From Maribacter sp. (lineage in GTDB: Bacteria > Bacteroidota > Bacteroidia > Flavobacteriales > Flavobacteriaceae), in NCBI GenBank assembly GCA_020629415.1, contig JAHDDL010000030.1, forward strand, positions 1 through 43,558: 43,558 bases of DNA, read 5' to 3'. The notes below the pieces were generated by a model. It saw only the letters and a program-made list of their open reading frames with translations. It was not told where the DNA came from and did not search any database. Shown here one piece after another: positions 42,314-43,558 of this stretch. The position numbers were made by a program, and so were the translations under genes. Each line of letters starts with the position of its first letter. The first letter of the stretch is position 1.

Positions 42314-43369
42314 TTACGCAACGGTACCTTGGCAGCTACTACCGGCACCCGCTGTACAGCCATAGCAATGTTGTGATATTATAATGTTTCTATCGTTTAA
42401 GATATCTTCATTATAATCTTTTATATGCTTTACCTTACTGGCTACTTTTAAATCTAACATTTGGTTAAAGTCACAATCGTACAACCAACCGTCCCAGCTA
42501 ATGGAAATGGTATTGGTGCACATCACATTTGCCACAGCAGACGGATTGTATGCTTCTACCAATGCATACATGTAATCTTCATAATTTTCTGATGCGATCA
42601 AATAATCCAAGAAACGTGCAATGGGTAAATTGGTAATGGCAAATAGGTTGTGAAAGTCAATATTAAAATCTTCTTTAAGCGCTTTTTTGAAATCTTTTTC
42701 CATAGCAGCTTGATCTCCTGGTAAATATGCGCCAGACGGATTGTAGACTAAATCTAATTTTAGATCACTGCCAGGCATGCCATAACCCCTTTCGTTCAAT
42801 TCTTGCAATGCTTTTATCGATTTGTCAAAAACACCGTCACCTCTTTGTTTATCCGTTTTTCCACGGGTATAGTGGGGCATAGAGGATATTACATGCACGT
42901 TGTGCTTTTTAAAGAAATCTGGTAGGTGATAATATTTCTTGTTAGCCCTAATTATTGTCAAGTTTGAACGAACAATAAAATCTTTAATACCGGCTTTAGC
43001 AGCTTCTTCTACGAACCACTCAAAATCAGGATTCATTTCTGGTGCACCACCAGTTAGATCTAAGGTGTGTGCTCCAGTATTTTTGATGACCTCTAAACAT
43101 TGCTGCATGGTTTCACGGGTCATGATTTCTTTACGATCTGGACCAGCATCTACATGACAGTGCTCACAGACTTGGTTGCACATATAGCCTACGTTAATCT
43201 GTAGGATCTCAAGTTTCTTGGGGCGTAATGGAAAATGCCCAATATCAGCAATTTTGTCTTTAAAATAAGGAAGCTCTCCATCAGCAAATATGCCTCCGTT
43301 CAATATTTCTAACTGCTTGTTGGAAACTGCTAAATCGTTTCCTTTTGCTTTTAATGATTTTGTAGCCAT
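42314..43369 (-). CDS. arsS: radical SAM protein ArsS (arsenosugar biosynthesis)
   Basis: A 351-residue radical SAM enzyme. The [4Fe-4S] cluster motif CxxxCxxC is C64-N-Q-V-C68-E-H-C71 (VGYMCNQVCEHCHVDAGPDR), followed by LDLTGGAPEMNPDFEWFVEE (GGAPE, SAM contact) and IKDFIVRSNLTII. The C-terminal domain ends with WDGWLYDCDFNQMLDLK and a Cys-rich tail HCYGCTAGAGSSCQGT, characteristic of ArsS. ArsS has been linked to the step that builds arsenosugars from arsenic-methylated precursors; this assignment is by family. No arsM, arsR, arsB or phosphatase gene is in the window, and any partner would have to lie beyond 43.5 kb or elsewhere. A short tandem repeat precedes the start codon. Confidence 0.93.
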   Translation of the reverse strand: MATKSLKAKGNDLAVSNKQLEILNGGIFADGELPYFKDKIADIGHFPLRPKKLEILQINVGYMCNQVCEHCHVDAGPDRKEIMTRETMQQCLEVIKNTGAHTLDLTGGAPEMNPDFEWFVEEAAKAGIKDFIVRSNLTIIRANKKYYHLPDFFKKHNVHVISSMPHYTRGKTDKQRGDGVFDKSIKALQELNERGYGMPGSDLKLDLVYNPSGAYLPGDQAAMEKDFKKALKEDFNIDFHNLFAITNLPIARFLDYLIASENYEDYMYALVEAYNPSAVANVMCTNTISISWDGWLYDCDFNQMLDLKVASKVKHIKDYNEDILNDRNIIISQHCYGCTAGAGSSCQGTVA

Positions 43370-43375
43370 TTTTTA

Positions 43376-43403
43376 GTTGTTCGTTGTTCGTTGTTCGTTG
43401 TTG
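43376..43403. repeat. tandem heptamer repeat upstream of arsS
   Basis: Four consecutive 7-bp units: GTTGTTC at 43376-43382, 43383-43389 and 43390-43396, then GTTGTTG at 43397-43403. The array begins 7 bp before the arsS start codon (minus strand), so it covers the ribosome-binding region. An inverted partial copy, ACGAACAAC, lies near the window edge at 43548-43556. Confidence 0.85.
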
Positions 43404-43465
43404 GCATTTTGTAAATGCTTCTAACTTTAACATGACAACAATTAATTTCTCATTCTTAACCGTGG

Positions 43466-43482
43466 ATATTCATAATGAATAT
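43466..43482. promoter_or_regulatory. near-perfect palindrome upstream of arsS
   Basis: ATATTCAT-A-ATGAATAT: 8-bp arms around one central base, about 100 bp before the arsS ATG. The size and AT-rich half-sites would suit a winged-helix dimer such as an ArsR/SmtB-type regulator, but no regulator gene is in view. The rest of 43404-43558 shows no gene. Confidence 0.4.
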
Positions 43483-43558
43483 TCAATTTGCGCTTTTTTT
43501 TAAACTTGCTTTAATTTCAATGTAGTGATTGTTGAAAAAAGGATGCGACGAACAACCA

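Noticed and set aside
42314-42360. Possible selenocysteine in the Cys-rich tail of ArsS
   Set aside because: Some relatives of this tail family may use selenocysteine, but no in-frame TGA is present; all positions are ordinary Cys codons.
43376-43403. Short tandem repeat as a CRISPR array
   Set aside because: The units are 7 bp with no spacers; this is a simple tandem repeat. No CRISPR array was found anywhere in the window.

Overview
The window is a chromosomal segment from a marine-type member of the Flavobacteriaceae (Bacteroidota). Evidence: a protein ending in a type IX secretion (T9SS) type B sorting domain followed by a PorP/SprF-family gene; many Bacteroidota-restricted uncharacterised families (DUF4837, DUF4254 and others); AT-rich DNA; and repeated matches to the Bacteroidota -7 promoter element TAnnTTTG directly before genes. 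The genus cannot be fixed from the sequence alone.

Layout. (1) 1-4.6 kb: the 3' part of a very large SprB-repeat surface adhesin plus its PorP/SprF partner. (2) 4.6-10.9 kb: housekeeping genes: folB, tRNA-Cys, a DoxX-like membrane protein with holB on the minus strand, pgk, a MltD-like lytic transglycosylase and a DUF4837 lipoprotein. (3) 10.9-14.5 kb, minus strand: a small membrane protein, a large SPOR/TPR/PD40/OmpA envelope protein and tatA. (4) 14.6-34.97 kb: one long plus-strand run. It opens with an M23 peptidase, a GH3-family enzyme and a protein with a nucleoside-phosphorylase-like C-terminus. It continues into a Wzx/Wzy-type surface polysaccharide locus: Wzz-like protein, rmlBACD, a fused glycerol-3-phosphate dehydrogenase/cytidylyltransferase, a CDP-glycerol glycerophosphotransferase, a metallo-beta-lactamase-fold lipoprotein, flippase, polymerase, two GT2 enzymes, an O-antigen-ligase-like protein, the initiating glycosylphosphotransferase and a UDP-xylose synthase-like enzyme. 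(5) 35.0-43.4 kb: purD, two small membrane-protein families, DUF4254 with a GT9 glycosyltransferase, a TetR regulator with a perfect palindrome before it, a membrane M48 peptidase and the radical SAM protein ArsS.

How the genes work together. The polysaccharide locus encodes supply of dTDP-L-rhamnose and, apparently, of CDP-glycerol made directly from dihydroxyacetone phosphate plus CTP by one fused protein. The adjacent glycerophosphotransferase would add glycerol phosphate to the glycan. This predicts a rhamnose-containing, teichoic-acid-like (glycerol-phosphate-decorated) O-antigen or capsule in a Gram-negative bacterium. The MBL-fold lipoprotein next to it is a candidate envelope phosphodiesterase acting on that polymer. 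This is the strongest candidate for an under-described system in the window. No CRISPR array, insertion sequence, prophage or rRNA was seen.
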